Below are positions 7,984 to 16,400 of a DNA stretch of 64,000 nt, piece by piece (the stretch's first letter is position 1; each line of letters begins with the position of its first letter). The stretch is from an uncultured Oscillospiraceae bacterium. Its GTDB lineage: Bacteria > Bacillota > Clostridia > Oscillospirales > Ruminococcaceae. The stretch lies in the NCBI GenBank assembly GCA_910589145.1, contig CAJUSD010000001.1, positions 158,267 to 222,266 of the forward strand, given 5' to 3'. The position numbers and the translations under genes are program-made. A model generated the notes under the pieces. That model saw only the letters and a list, made by a program, of their open reading frames with translations, made no database searches and had not been told where the DNA came from.

Positions 7984-8832
7984 ATGTATAAAATTGTCAA
8001 AAAGCGGCAGTTAAACTCGGCTGTCACGCTGATGGAGATTGAAGCTCCATTAATTGCAAAGAAGGCATTAGCCGGACAATTCATAATCTTCCGCGTCGAT
8101 GAAAAGGGAGAGAGAATCCCCTTAACCATAGCGGATTATGATCGTGAAAAGGGTACTGTAACGATTATATTCCAGATTGTAGGTCGTTCTACAATGCTTC
8201 TCAATCAGTTAGAGGAAGGCGATTCCATTCTCGACTTTGTAGGGCCCTTGGGCAAACCGACTGAAGTTGATGGCTTTAAGCGTGTTGCGGTTATTGGCGG
8301 CGGCGTGGGCTGTGCTATCGCATATCCTTCCGCAAAGGCTTTGTTTAATAATGGAACAGAAGTTGATATGATCGCTGGCTTCCGCAGCAAGGACATCGTT
8401 ATTCTGGAAGACGAAATGAAAGCTGCCTGCACCAATTTATATATTATGACCGACGACGGCACTTACGGCGAAAAGGGCCTTGTTACGGACAAGCTGAAAG
8501 AATTGATTGAACAAAAAGGCCGCAAATATGATGCAGTTATCGCTATTGGCCCAGTTATCATGATGAAATTTGTCGCAGCCACAACCAAGCCCCACGGGAT
8601 TAAAACCATTGTCAGCCTGAACCCCATCATGATCGATGGTACTGGCATGTGCGGCGGCTGCCGCGTCAAGGTTGACGGCGAAATCAAATTCGCCTGTGTT
8701 GACGGCCCGGACTTTGACGGACATAAGGTTGACTTTGACGAACTGATGAAGCGCAACTCGTCTTATAGAGAGCGGGAGACCCATGACCGGGAGAACTGCC
8801 GTTTACTGAAAGGAGTGGCTGAAAATGCCTAA
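7984..8832 (+). CDS. nfnA: NfnA: ferredoxin-dependent NADH:NADP+ oxidoreductase, alpha subunit
   Basis: A 282-residue flavoprotein of the dihydroorotate-dehydrogenase-electron-transfer/sulfide dehydrogenase type. It has an FAD-binding barrel, the GGGVGCAIAYP nucleotide loop near residue 100, and a C-terminal [2Fe-2S] site with Cys spaced as GTGMCGGCRVK...FACVDGP. With NfnB it forms the electron-bifurcating transhydrogenase that couples ferredoxin and NADH oxidation to NADP+ reduction in anaerobes. The start has GGGAGG 11 bases upstream. It overlaps nfnB by 8 bp, so the subunits are translationally coupled. GC-richer, strongly biased codons suggest high expression. Confidence 0.93.
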   Translation: MYKIVKKRQLNSAVTLMEIEAPLIAKKALAGQFIIFRVDEKGERIPLTIADYDREKGTVTIIFQIVGRSTMLLNQLEEGDSILDFVGPLGKPTEVDGFKRVAVIGGGVGCAIAYPSAKALFNNGTEVDMIAGFRSKDIVILEDEMKAACTNLYIMTDDGTYGEKGLVTDKLKELIEQKGRKYDAVIAIGPVIMMKFVAATTKPHGIKTIVSLNPIMIDGTGMCGGCRVKVDGEIKFACVDGPDFDGHKVDFDELMKRNSSYRERETHDRENCRLLKGVAENA

Positions 8833-10210
8833 GAATATGTCGCCTAAAAAGGTAGCAATGCCTGAACAGGATCCTAATGTAAGAAACAAAAACTTTAAAG
8901 AGGTTGCCCTTGGCTATACCCCTGAAATGGCCATGGAAGAAGCCACCCGCTGCCTGAACTGCAAAAATAAGCCCTGTGTTGCCGGATGCCCGGTAAACGT
9001 TCGGATTCCTGAATTTGTTGAAAAAGTTGCCGCCGGTGATTTTGCCGCAGCTTATGAAATCGTTGCTTCCACCAATGCCCTGCCCGCTATCAGCGGCCGC
9101 GTATGTCCCCAGGAAAGCCAGTGCGAAGGCAAATGTGTCAGGGGCATTAAGGGCGAACCTGTTGCCATTGGCCGTCTGGAGCGTTTTGTCGCTGACTGGT
9201 ACATGGCTAACGGTGTTGCCTCCCCTGTCGCTCCCCCCAAGAACGGCAAAAAGGTCGCTATTATCGGTGCAGGCCCTGCGGGGCTCTCCTGCGCCGGGGA
9301 TTTGGCGAAAGCTGGTTATGATGTAACTATCTTTGAAGCCTTCCACACTGCCGGCGGCGTTCTGGTTTATGGCATTCCTGAGTTCCGTCTGCCCAAGTCC
9401 ATTGTACATAAGGAAATTGACAACCTGCGTGCTTTGGGCGTTAAGGTTATGACCAACATGGTTATCGGTAAAGTTTTGTCCTTGGATGAAGTTTTTGAAA
9501 TGGGCTTTGACGCGGCCTTTATTGGTTCCGGTGCCGGACTGCCCAGCTTTATGGGCATCGAAGGCGAGGCACTCATCGGCGTTTACTCTGCCAACGAATA
9601 CCTGACCCGTACTAACCTGATGCGTGCTTATGATGAAAGCTATGATACCCCCATCATCAAGAGCAAAGCAGTCGCTGTTGTCGGCGGCGGCAACGTTGCT
9701 ATGGACGCGGCCCGCTGCGCCCAGCGCTTGGGAGCGGAAAAGGTATATATTGTTTACCGCCGTTCTGAGGAAGAAATGCCTGCCCGTAAAGAAGAAGTTC
9801 ATCACGCCAAGGAAGAAGGCATTATCTTCAATTTGCTGACCAATCCTGTGAAGATCATCGGTGATGAAAACGGCAAGGTTTGCGGTATGGAATGTGTCAG
9901 GATGGAACTGGGCGAAGCGGATGCTTCCGGCCGCCGCCGTCCTGTTGCTGTCAAAGATTCCAACTTTGTGCTGGATGTTGACACCGTTATCATGGCTTTG
10001 GGTACTTCTCCCAACCCGCTGATTCGGACGACCACCCATGGCATTGAAGCCAACAAACACGGCTGCCTGGTGGTTGACGAATCCATGAAGACCACCCGTG
10101 ACGGTGTATATGCCGGCGGTGATGCAGTTACTGGTGCAGCTACCGTTATCCTGGCCATGGGCGCAGGGAAAACCGCTGCTGCTTCTATCAGGGAGTATTT
10201 GGAGAAATAA
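8825..10210 (+). CDS. nfnB: NfnB: ferredoxin-dependent NADH:NADP+ oxidoreductase, beta subunit
   Basis: A 461-residue glutamate-synthase-small-subunit-like protein. The N-terminal domain carries two Cys clusters for [4Fe-4S] centres (CLNCKNKPCVAGCP and CPQESQCEGKCVRG). Two Rossmann folds follow: the FAD loop VAIIGAGPAGLSCAGDLA and the NADPH loop VAVVGGGNVAMDAARCA. This is the bifurcating-flavin subunit of NfnAB. An orphan GltD or a dihydropyrimidine dehydrogenase subunit is the alternative, but the overlap with nfnA and absence of gltB argue for NfnB. An AAAGGAGTGG binding site sits inside the end of nfnA. A strong terminator follows. Confidence 0.93.
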   Translation: MPKNMSPKKVAMPEQDPNVRNKNFKEVALGYTPEMAMEEATRCLNCKNKPCVAGCPVNVRIPEFVEKVAAGDFAAAYEIVASTNALPAISGRVCPQESQCEGKCVRGIKGEPVAIGRLERFVADWYMANGVASPVAPPKNGKKVAIIGAGPAGLSCAGDLAKAGYDVTIFEAFHTAGGVLVYGIPEFRLPKSIVHKEIDNLRALGVKVMTNMVIGKVLSLDEVFEMGFDAAFIGSGAGLPSFMGIEGEALIGVYSANEYLTRTNLMRAYDESYDTPIIKSKAVAVVGGGNVAMDAARCAQRLGAEKVYIVYRRSEEEMPARKEEVHHAKEEGIIFNLLTNPVKIIGDENGKVCGMECVRMELGEADASGRRRPVAVKDSNFVLDVDTVIMALGTSPNPLIRTTTHGIEANKHGCLVVDESMKTTRDGVYAGGDAVTGAATVILAMGAGKTAAASIREYLEK

Positions 10211-10234
10211 GGGTTTTCTCCTCTCATAAAGTTT

Positions 10235-10266
10235 ATGGGCTGCTGGAATTCCAGCAGCCCATTTTT
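10235..10266 (+). terminator. Terminator of nfnAB
   Basis: Perfect stem GGGCTGCTGG/CCAGCAGCCC with AATT loop followed by ATTTTT. Confidence 0.9.
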
Positions 10267-10451
10267 ACTAAACGATTAAAAAGAAAATCATTTATTCTAT
10301 CTATATTTTTGCTGAGTAATTTGATTAAAAATGTTATAAAATAATTTTATATTTATAATTTTAATAAGTTATATAAAATTATCTTTTATTATTAGATATT
10401 TACTAAATACAATTAAATTATAATTTTTCTAAAAAAATTTGCAGAAAATTG

Positions 10452-10480
10452 TTGACAATAATAAAAAAACAGTGTATATT
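10452..10480 (+). promoter_or_regulatory. Promoter of the secreted peptidase gene
   Basis: TTGACA (10452-10457) and TATATT (10475-10480) with a 17-base spacer. The DNA from 10270 to 10500 is very AT-rich, unlike the preceding nfn genes. No gene is seen in it. Confidence 0.8.
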
Positions 10481-10514
10481 AAATACACAATCAAAATTTA
10501 CCAGATAATGAAAG

Positions 10515-11279
10515 GTGTGTGTTACAATAAAAAAAAGGTTTATTTCCTTTCTCTGCTCTCTGATTGCTTTATCAAGCATAGCAACTATGCCAGTTCTTGC
10601 AGAAGATTCTCCGAATCTTGCTGATGGCGCCGTTGCAGGCGAACGAATGTCGTTGGATGATCAGTATCAGTTTATAATGAAAAATGGTTCACCAAAGCAA
10701 AAAGAAGAAGCAAAATTACTTTTTCAGCAGGTTCAATCTGGCTTTAAAGGTGTTCCTTATGCTATTGGTCATTGGGAATTAAGTGTAACTCACTGTAACC
10801 AAGAGACAGTTACCTGGTGTGGTCCTGCCACGTTACGGCAGACCTTACTATATATTAATGGTACAGCTCGCGATCAATCATATTTAGCTGGAAAATTAGC
10901 AACAGATAAAACCATTAAAGGCACTACTGATACAATGATGCTGAAACAAGTTAATGCCCTTCAAAATGAACACGCATATTATGAATTAGATATACCCGAT
11001 AAAGACACTTATTTAACCACTGTTTATGCCTCTCTGTCAAGTGATAAACCTGTCATAGACATTGTCGATACCTCCGCTGCGAGGGAAATTTTTAGTTATA
11101 ATGCGCTTCATTTTCTTTCCATCAGCGGCATCTCTACCAAAAATGACGAAGTGTTTATCGTTGATCCAGCCGTAGAAGACATAAGGGTTGATGGGCATTC
11201 CCGTGCGAAGCGTTGGGTAGAGGCAGAGGGAATGTTTAATGCAACATTTGCTCATGATTGTCAAGCGATTATAGGTTAA
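10515..11279 (+). CDS. Secreted C39-like (papain-fold) cysteine peptidase
   Basis: A protein of up to 254 residues with a signal peptide (KKR then a hydrophobic run, cleavage after PVLA near residue 29). The mature part fits the Peptidase_C39_2 pattern: Gln96 and Cys102 in QETVTWCGPAT, His199 in NALHFLSISG and Asp217 in FIVDP form the expected oxyanion and catalytic residues. A substrate is not evident; peptide or bacteriocin-leader cleavage is typical of the wider clan. The start is uncertain: GTG at 10515 touches the AAAGG motif (10511-10515), whereas an ATA at 10527 has normal spacing and would give an IKKR N-terminus. The lipoprotein gene follows after a terminator. Confidence 0.75.
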   Translation: MCVTIKKRFISFLCSLIALSSIATMPVLAEDSPNLADGAVAGERMSLDDQYQFIMKNGSPKQKEEAKLLFQQVQSGFKGVPYAIGHWELSVTHCNQETVTWCGPATLRQTLLYINGTARDQSYLAGKLATDKTIKGTTDTMMLKQVNALQNEHAYYELDIPDKDTYLTTVYASLSSDKPVIDIVDTSAAREIFSYNALHFLSISGISTKNDEVFIVDPAVEDIRVDGHSRAKRWVEAEGMFNATFAHDCQAIIG

Positions 11280-11285
11280 GAAAGA

Positions 11286-11317
11286 AAAAGGAACACATTT
11301 TACTGTGTTCCTTTTAT
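11286..11317 (+). terminator. Terminator after the C39-like gene
   Basis: Perfect 12-bp stem AAAAGGAACACA/TGTGTTCCTTTT. It lies only 19 bp before the next start, so some read-through into the lipoprotein gene is likely. Confidence 0.8.
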
Positions 11318-11335
11318 ATATCGAGGTGAAAGCGG

Positions 11336-12646
11336 ATGAAAAAAAAATTATTACTGTTACTTGTAATTTTTGTTGTTACAGGATGTGGCAGTTCTTCTGT
11401 TCCGGTCCGCAATTTTGAAGCAAACCTTCTCGGCTTACAGCCGGAGGACTATACAGAACTGCATTTTGACCTTGCCTATCCTGAAACACTGCAAATCGAC
11501 GGTATGAAGGATGGAAAAATTTATTTTCAATATTTGGACAGCTTGGAAGTGCATACAGGACGGGAGCGCTATAATTTTACTGCTGGCAATGTATTTCGAA
11601 ATGCAGCCGGAATTTATGACATTGAAAAAAATTCCTATCAATCGGGAATATATGTAGAGGATGATTTAGCATCAAAAGGAATTTTTGATGTAATCAGTTC
11701 ATATAAAAATCACCTGATTATGGACAATGAAACAGGATATTTTACTTCAGCACTAGGCACAGAAATATTTTCAGAGGAATATCGCTTATATACCTATGCT
11801 ATCGACTACGTAAAACATACCAGAAAAATAAAAAAAGACTATGGAACCTATCGCTATGCCGCTCCCTATCCCCTTCTATACGATAAAGAACATTTTTTTA
11901 TCTATTTTGAAGACGAAGGAAAAACGCAGGCCACCATATACCATTACGACACAGTCTCTGACGAAGCTACCCCGGTAATCATCCAACCCGAAGGCGTTCA
12001 ATTTGTCACGGCAATGGTTGAGAAGAAATGGATTTGGGTTTATGTACTCGACCTTGAGCATAATAACGATAAAAACAGGCCTTATCATTATCTCTATCAA
12101 TACCAGGTCGACGGAACTATTCAAAAGATATATCCGATTCCAGATGAGATTGTAAACAACCGGAACAGCTCTACAGACGTCTTTATGCCCAGTACGATGA
12201 AACGATTCTCAAAGAATATTTTTTATTTGGAGGATTTTGGATTTTTAAACCATTTCTTTTTAAAGTTGGGAAAAGAAGGCTTTGAAGTTCTGCCCTCATT
12301 TTACAACAACAAAAGACTTCGGATGCTTCCTCAGACCGGAAATCTTTCGGCGAAAAAAAATTATTTCTATTCTCATTTCCGCGAGGTTACACATATTCTG
12401 GAATTTGATGAACGAAAAGAAGAACTCATGGAATTTACCCTACCCAACCCATATGAAGGGTCAAACATTGACTATCTTTTTCAGTATTATACAGATGAAA
12501 AGGGAAATCTTCTTGCCGTTATCAAAAGGCCGCTCCTTTGGAAAGTAGAAGACCTTCCTTTGTCAGAGTATTTATCAGAATATTTAAAGGTCTATTTCAT
12601 CCCCCAAAAGACAATGAAAAAGTATTTCTCAAAGCTTAATCCATAA
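11336..12646 (+). CDS. Lipoprotein of unknown function
   Basis: A 436-residue protein with a lipoprotein signal peptide: MKKK, a hydrophobic run and the lipobox VTGC with the acylated Cys at residue 17. The rest is rich in beta-strand-like and aromatic segments, and no family was recognised. It is AT-rich like the C39-like gene just upstream, whose product is also exported, so the two may act together at the cell surface; that is inference from position only. The start has a GAGGTG motif (11323-11328) upstream. Confidence 0.75.
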   Translation: MKKKLLLLLVIFVVTGCGSSSVPVRNFEANLLGLQPEDYTELHFDLAYPETLQIDGMKDGKIYFQYLDSLEVHTGRERYNFTAGNVFRNAAGIYDIEKNSYQSGIYVEDDLASKGIFDVISSYKNHLIMDNETGYFTSALGTEIFSEEYRLYTYAIDYVKHTRKIKKDYGTYRYAAPYPLLYDKEHFFIYFEDEGKTQATIYHYDTVSDEATPVIIQPEGVQFVTAMVEKKWIWVYVLDLEHNNDKNRPYHYLYQYQVDGTIQKIYPIPDEIVNNRNSSTDVFMPSTMKRFSKNIFYLEDFGFLNHFFLKLGKEGFEVLPSFYNNKRLRMLPQTGNLSAKKNYFYSHFREVTHILEFDERKEELMEFTLPNPYEGSNIDYLFQYYTDEKGNLLAVIKRPLLWKVEDLPLSEYLSEYLKVYFIPQKTMKKYFSKLNP

Positions 12647-12858
12647 TCGGCAACCAGCAAACCGCACTGGAAAGCTCTTTCGTCCAGGGAAAATAGAATT
12701 GATATAATCCCAGAAACCCTTTACAATGCAGTAATCCTTTTCTGAAATATCTTTACTTATTTCATGCACATGAAATTTAACGTATTCCTAGAATCCTTGT
12801 TCAGACCGGGAGTATCTGGTGAAATAAGGTATTTTTCCCTTTGGACTCATAATATTTA

Positions 12859-12889
12859 AGGGCTGTCGGGGTTCCGGCAGCCCTATTTT
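12859..12889 (+). terminator. Terminator-like hairpin
   Basis: AGGGCTGTCGG/CCGGCAGCCCT stem followed by ATTTTG. It lies 210 bp after the lipoprotein stop. Its stem resembles that of the nfnB terminator. The 770 bp from 12647 to 13416 otherwise hold only the minus-strand remnants listed below. Confidence 0.6.
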
Positions 12890-13016
12890 GCTAAACAATT
12901 TTTGTTTTTATGTCAATCCCCAAAATTAAAATCATACAAAAATCTGGGATTTAGAGATACGCTCCTGCAAAGTCTTGCATATATGATTTTCCAGGCTTTA
13001 TTTTATCTACAATTTG

Positions 13017-13154
13017 TTAGAGAGAGGAATTATCCCGAAGGTAGTTCAGCTGCCAAGCCTCGACCCTAAACTGATCGGCGGACTGCTGCCTCGATTCTTT
13101 GGTTGTAAACTCCATCAAACAAAGGATTGCTTGTTGTCTCTGCCATCTTGCCAT
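13017..13154 (-). CDS. Possible small ORF next to lipoprotein remnant
   Basis: A 45-codon minus-strand frame beginning MARWQRQQAILCLMEF and ending at 13017. AAGGAG lies directly before its ATG, which is too close; the same site is better spaced (8 bases) for an ATG at 13146 in another frame that encodes a 26-residue peptide beginning MAETTSNPLFDGVYN. No family is recognised. It follows the lipoprotein remnant on the same strand after 20 bp. It may be two fragments of one decayed gene. Confidence 0.25.
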   Translation of the reverse strand: MARWQRQQAILCLMEFTTKESRQQSADQFRVEAWQLNYLRDNSSL

Positions 13155-13173
13155 CTCCTTATTTTATTCATAA

Positions 13174-13332
13174 TCAATCATATGTAAAAACATCTGAGAC
13201 TTCAAGGGTAATATCCGATGTTGTACTCAATATTGCATTGCTTTCAATGAACTCTGTTTTCTCCTTCCCTGCTGGCTTACATCCGCCAAAAAGAAGAAAA
13301 AGGATAAGCGTAATTAAATATTTTTTTACGAT
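13174..13332 (-). pseudogene. Lipoprotein N-terminal remnant without a start codon
   Basis: The minus-strand frame reads KKYLITLILFLLFGGCKPAG, a near-ideal lipoprotein signal peptide with lipobox FGGC, and continues about 33 more codons to TGA at 13174. An AGAGAGGA binding site (13337-13344) sits at the right place, but the codons at the expected start are ATC and GTA, and an in-frame TAA lies just upstream. Either the start codon has mutated and the gene is dying, or a rare initiator is used. The mature part is only about 35 residues. Confidence 0.5.
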
Positions 13333-13416
13333 TGTCCTCTCTTAAACTTTTTATGGTATTATTATATATGAAAAAAACAAAAAGTAAAATAATTTGTGGA
13401 AAGAGGATGATTTGAT

Positions 13417-14160
13417 ATGAAGGAAAACAAATACGACGATCCCCAGTTCTTTGAGCAATACAGCAAAATGTCCCGTTCTGTCCAGGGGCTGGATGGTGCA
13501 GGAGAATGGCATGAGTTAAAAAAGCTCCTCCCCGATTTTTCCGGTAAAAGTGTCCTTGATTTAGGGTGTGGCTTTGGCTGGCACTGCCGTTACGCAGTGG
13601 AACAGGGGGCAGCCTATGTCACCGGCGTTGACCTGTCCGAAAGGATGCTGAAAAAGGCGGAGGAAATGACCCGCTCTCCCAGTATCCAATATATCCATAG
13701 TTCTATAGAAGATTTCCCCTACCCTGAAAACAGCTTTGATATTGTAATCAGTTCCCTAGCTCTCCACTATGTGGAAAATTATACGGAGGTCTGCCGGAAA
13801 ATTTTCAACAGTCTGAGGGAAGGCGGTTGCTTTGTTCTTTCAGTAGAACATCCTATCTTCACTGCCCAGGGAAAGCAGGACTGGCACTACGGCACAGATG
13901 GGAATCCACTCCATTGGCCGGTAGATCATTACTTTACAGAGGGCATCAGGCAAGCTGGCTTTTTGGGAAACGATGTGGTAAAGTATCATCGGACACTGAC
14001 CACCTATCTGAATACATTGACAGAAACCGGCTTTTCCCTGTGCCGTGTCGTAGAACCCCAGCCTGATTCTTCCATGCTGGATATTCCCGGAATGAAGGAT
14101 GAACTCCGCCGCCCTATGATGCTGATTATACAGGCGAGGAAAACTCCCCATCTTTTTTGA
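13417..14160 (+). CDS. Class I SAM-dependent methyltransferase
   Basis: A 247-residue methyltransferase of the Methyltransf_11/UbiE-like type. Motif I is VLDLGCGFGWHC (residues about 45-56), followed by an acidic residue in GVDLSERML and motif III-like DIVISSLALHYVEN. The C-terminal half has FTAQGKQDW and the WPVDHYF region common to small-molecule methyltransferases. The substrate is unknown. A good AAGAGGATG binding site precedes the ATG. It is followed after 18 bp by the Eis-like acetyltransferase, so the two probably form an operon. Confidence 0.9.
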   Translation: MKENKYDDPQFFEQYSKMSRSVQGLDGAGEWHELKKLLPDFSGKSVLDLGCGFGWHCRYAVEQGAAYVTGVDLSERMLKKAEEMTRSPSIQYIHSSIEDFPYPENSFDIVISSLALHYVENYTEVCRKIFNSLREGGCFVLSVEHPIFTAQGKQDWHYGTDGNPLHWPVDHYFTEGIRQAGFLGNDVVKYHRTLTTYLNTLTETGFSLCRVVEPQPDSSMLDIPGMKDELRRPMMLIIQARKTPHLF

Positions 14161-14178
14161 AGGAAAGGAACGTTTTAA

Positions 14179-15327
14179 ATGACAGAGCTTCTATGTAAAG
14201 GTACGGAAAAGGACAGAGAAGAAATCATTGACTTTGCCAATTATGTATTCAGCTTTGACCACAAGCCCCACAATTTTATAGAGATGGTTCCAAGGCTGTA
14301 TGGGCCGGGAAGCACCAGTGAAAAGTACCACTATTTGATAAGGGAAAACGGAAGAATAAAAGCCCTTCTGTGTTCTTTTCCTCAAGAGGCCAAAGTGGGA
14401 GAAACTATTTTAAAGCTGGCGTTTATCGGAACCGTCTCAGTACACCCCTATTCAAGAGGAAAAGGATATATGAAAAGCCTCATGAACGCCGCTATTGAGG
14501 ATATGAAAAGAGATGGAATAGACTTTGCCGCCCTTGGCGGGCAGCGGCAGAGGTATCAATATTTTGGATTTGAAGAAGGCGGGACAGAATACCGGTTTAC
14601 CTTTGAAACAAGGAATCTGCGCCACGCCTTCCGGGATATTACAGAGCTTATGGATGTTATTCCCTTGGTCGATGCGCAGGAGGATAAATGGGATCGCATC
14701 TACGACCTTTTCCAACACAAAAATATCCGGGGAATACGCAGCCGGGAAGAGTTCCCCGCTATGCTGCGCACCTGGAACAGTACTCCCTATCTGCTTATGG
14801 AGGGCGGAGAAACGAAAGGATATTTTTCTGCCGAAGGAAAAATCATTCACGAATTGGTTCTGTGCCATGAATCCCTGCTGCTCCCTGCCATTAAGTCTAT
14901 TATGAGTTCTTTGCATTTGAACAGAGCCATCATCAAGGCCGCGGATTACGAGGAGGAGCGCCTTGCGCAGCTTTCTGCAGTATGTGAGGATTGCAACATA
15001 TCCAGCAACGCAAACTATCAGATATTCCACTTTGAAAAGGTAATCTATGCTTTTTTAAAAATTAAGAAGGCATATACAGTTTTACAGGATGGAGGAATTG
15101 TCCTGCAAATAGGAAATGAAAAATTAATGATCTCTGTATGCAGCGGGCAGCTTACCGTTGGCCAAAATGATTCCTCATACCCAATTATTTCTTTGGGGAA
15201 TCTGGAAGCTGTGGAGTTTTTGACTGCTCCTTTCAGTCCACGCCGCAGAGAGGAAGCAAAACGTTTTCCCTTTCTTCAAAACTGGTTCCCGATTCCATTG
15301 TACACTGCTGCGTTAGATGAATGTTAA
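14179..15327 (+). CDS. Eis-like GNAT acetyltransferase with SCP2-like C-terminus
   Basis: A 382-residue protein of the Eis/COG4552 family. The N-terminal GNAT domain has the acetyl-CoA loop VSVHPYSRGKGYMKSLM (around residue 90-107) and a YFGFEEGG motif. A second, degenerate GNAT-like region and a C-terminal domain resembling the sterol-carrier-protein fold follow, in the family's usual order and length. Mycobacterial Eis acetylates aminoglycosides and other amines at several positions; for clostridial homologues the substrate is not known. GGAAAGGAA precedes the start. Together with the AAC(6')-like gene at 3681 the window holds two possible aminoglycoside acetyltransferase relatives. Confidence 0.88.
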   Translation: MTELLCKGTEKDREEIIDFANYVFSFDHKPHNFIEMVPRLYGPGSTSEKYHYLIRENGRIKALLCSFPQEAKVGETILKLAFIGTVSVHPYSRGKGYMKSLMNAAIEDMKRDGIDFAALGGQRQRYQYFGFEEGGTEYRFTFETRNLRHAFRDITELMDVIPLVDAQEDKWDRIYDLFQHKNIRGIRSREEFPAMLRTWNSTPYLLMEGGETKGYFSAEGKIIHELVLCHESLLLPAIKSIMSSLHLNRAIIKAADYEEERLAQLSAVCEDCNISSNANYQIFHFEKVIYAFLKIKKAYTVLQDGGIVLQIGNEKLMISVCSGQLTVGQNDSSYPIISLGNLEAVEFLTAPFSPRRREEAKRFPFLQNWFPIPLYTAALDEC

Positions 15328-15363
15328 AAAGTAATTTTTATAGAATAACATTTTGTTGGAAAT

Positions 15364-15410
15364 GTAACCGCCTCAGGTTGTGCTGTTTATACAACCTGAG
15401 GCGGTTTACA
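15364..15410. terminator. Bidirectional terminator hairpin
   Basis: GTAACCGCCTCAGGTTGT against ACAACCTGAGGCGGTTTAC, a near-perfect 17-bp stem, between convergent genes ending at 15327 and 15411. Confidence 0.85.
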
Positions 15411-15860
15411 TTAATTTACTTCTAAACAAAAATCAGGCTTTATCAGATGTAGAGCCATCTGCAAATCGGATGAAAGCTCCAGAAAAATATTTTTCTCTCC
15501 AACTCTACTTACAAGAAATACAAATTCTGCACCATCCTTTAAAGAAAGTCGAACTTCAAAGTAACATTTATTCCACTTATTATAAAATATTTGGTGTCCT
15601 AATAATCCGTTAACCGTTATGGGCTGAATTCTTGACAACTGTTTTACGTTAAGGGATTCCAGAAAAAGGTGATTTAGTTCTTTCTCTGTTCCAATACAGT
15701 TTTCTTCTATATCCCATTCCACGAAAAAAGATCTGTCTGATGTCCATGCACTGAATCCATATTGATGGACAAATTCTGGTTCTGTCTCCAAAAAGAAACC
15801 ATCTGGTATTGCAAAAGAAACGCCATGTGTATAAAATCTTCCGTTTTGAAAATGTAACAT
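15411..15860 (-). CDS. Hypothetical protein, 149 aa
   Basis: A soluble, beta-rich-looking 149-residue protein without signal peptide or membrane segment; no family recognised. AAAGGAGGAAAAACTT gives an excellent binding site for the ATG at 15860. Notable features are an early GVSFAIPDGFFLE segment and a run of charged and aromatic residues in the middle (SFFVEWDIEEN). Immunity-like or stress proteins of this size exist, but nothing here supports a specific role. It is monocistronic and divergent from the XRE gene at 16022. Confidence 0.7.
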   Translation of the reverse strand: MLHFQNGRFYTHGVSFAIPDGFFLETEPEFVHQYGFSAWTSDRSFFVEWDIEENCIGTEKELNHLFLESLNVKQLSRIQPITVNGLLGHQIFYNKWNKCYFEVRLSLKDGAEFVFLVSRVGEKNIFLELSSDLQMALHLIKPDFCLEVN

Positions 15861-15950
15861 AAGTTTTTCCTCCTTTATTTTTCTTGGGATAAGAACGTAA
15901 TTTCTTCACCTCCTGCCATAATACGCGATACCATCCCTTTTAGATAATAA

Positions 15951-16005
15951 AAGTATACTAATCAATACTATTATATCACCTTTTAGGGTATTAGTATAGT
16001 AGTAG
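15951..16005. promoter_or_regulatory. Possible operator upstream of XRE gene
   Basis: TACTAAT (from 15956) is mirrored by ATTAGTA (15990-15996) with a related CAATACTATTATA between them, in the divergent promoter region of the hypothetical gene and the XRE regulator. Such inverted repeats are typical self-regulatory sites of XRE repressors. No experimental support. Confidence 0.35.
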
Positions 16006-16021
16006 ATTGGATGGTGAGCAA

Positions 16022-16324
16022 ATGGATACAAAACAACGTATCAGAGAACTAATGAAAAAGCGGGGATGGACGGAATACCGGTTGGCAAAGGAGGCTGGGC
16101 TTGCACAGTCCACCATTTCAAATATGTTCAAACGACACAATGCACCGACTTTACCCACGTTGGAAACAATTTGTAAGGCATTTGATATCACACTTGTACA
16201 GTTCTTCTCAGAGGGAGATGATCCCGCATTAATGACTAAGGAGCAAAGAGAGTTATTCTCCAAATGGAATACAATGACTAATGAACAGAAGAAAATTTTA
16301 TTGGCTTTGATGGATGTAATGTAA
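16022..16324 (+). CDS. XRE-family helix-turn-helix regulator
   Basis: A 100-residue regulator. The helix-turn-helix is EYRLAKEAGLAQSTISNMF (about residues 18-37). The start at 16022 is preferred over the in-frame ATG at 16007 because GGTGAG lies just upstream. The C-terminal third (TKEQRELFSKWNTMTNEQKK) is a short helical dimerisation tail. The Rpn-type nuclease gene starts about 75 bp downstream in the same direction, so the pair could be coregulated. Confidence 0.88.
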   Translation: MDTKQRIRELMKKRGWTEYRLAKEAGLAQSTISNMFKRHNAPTLPTLETICKAFDITLVQFFSEGDDPALMTKEQRELFSKWNTMTNEQKKILLALMDVM

Positions 16325-16400
16325 AAAATAATGATATGGTTCCATCTTTATTGAATCTAAAAAACAGATGGTATATAATAAAGAAAGGCAGCGTGGCGTT

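Noticed and set aside
8684..10060. 458-codon minus-strand open frame opposite nfnA/nfnB
   Set aside because: Its length results from the biased codon use of nfnAB; no domain or start site supports it.
12629..12850. 74-codon minus-strand frame with one internal TAG, overlapping the lipoprotein 3' end
   Set aside because: The amino acid content looks protein-like, but there is no ribosome binding site, a terminator hairpin sits directly before the ATG, and it overlaps a real gene. Chance cannot be excluded.
13127..13345. 72-codon plus-strand frame
   Set aside because: It is antisense to the lipoprotein remnant, which has clear signal peptide and ribosome site features.
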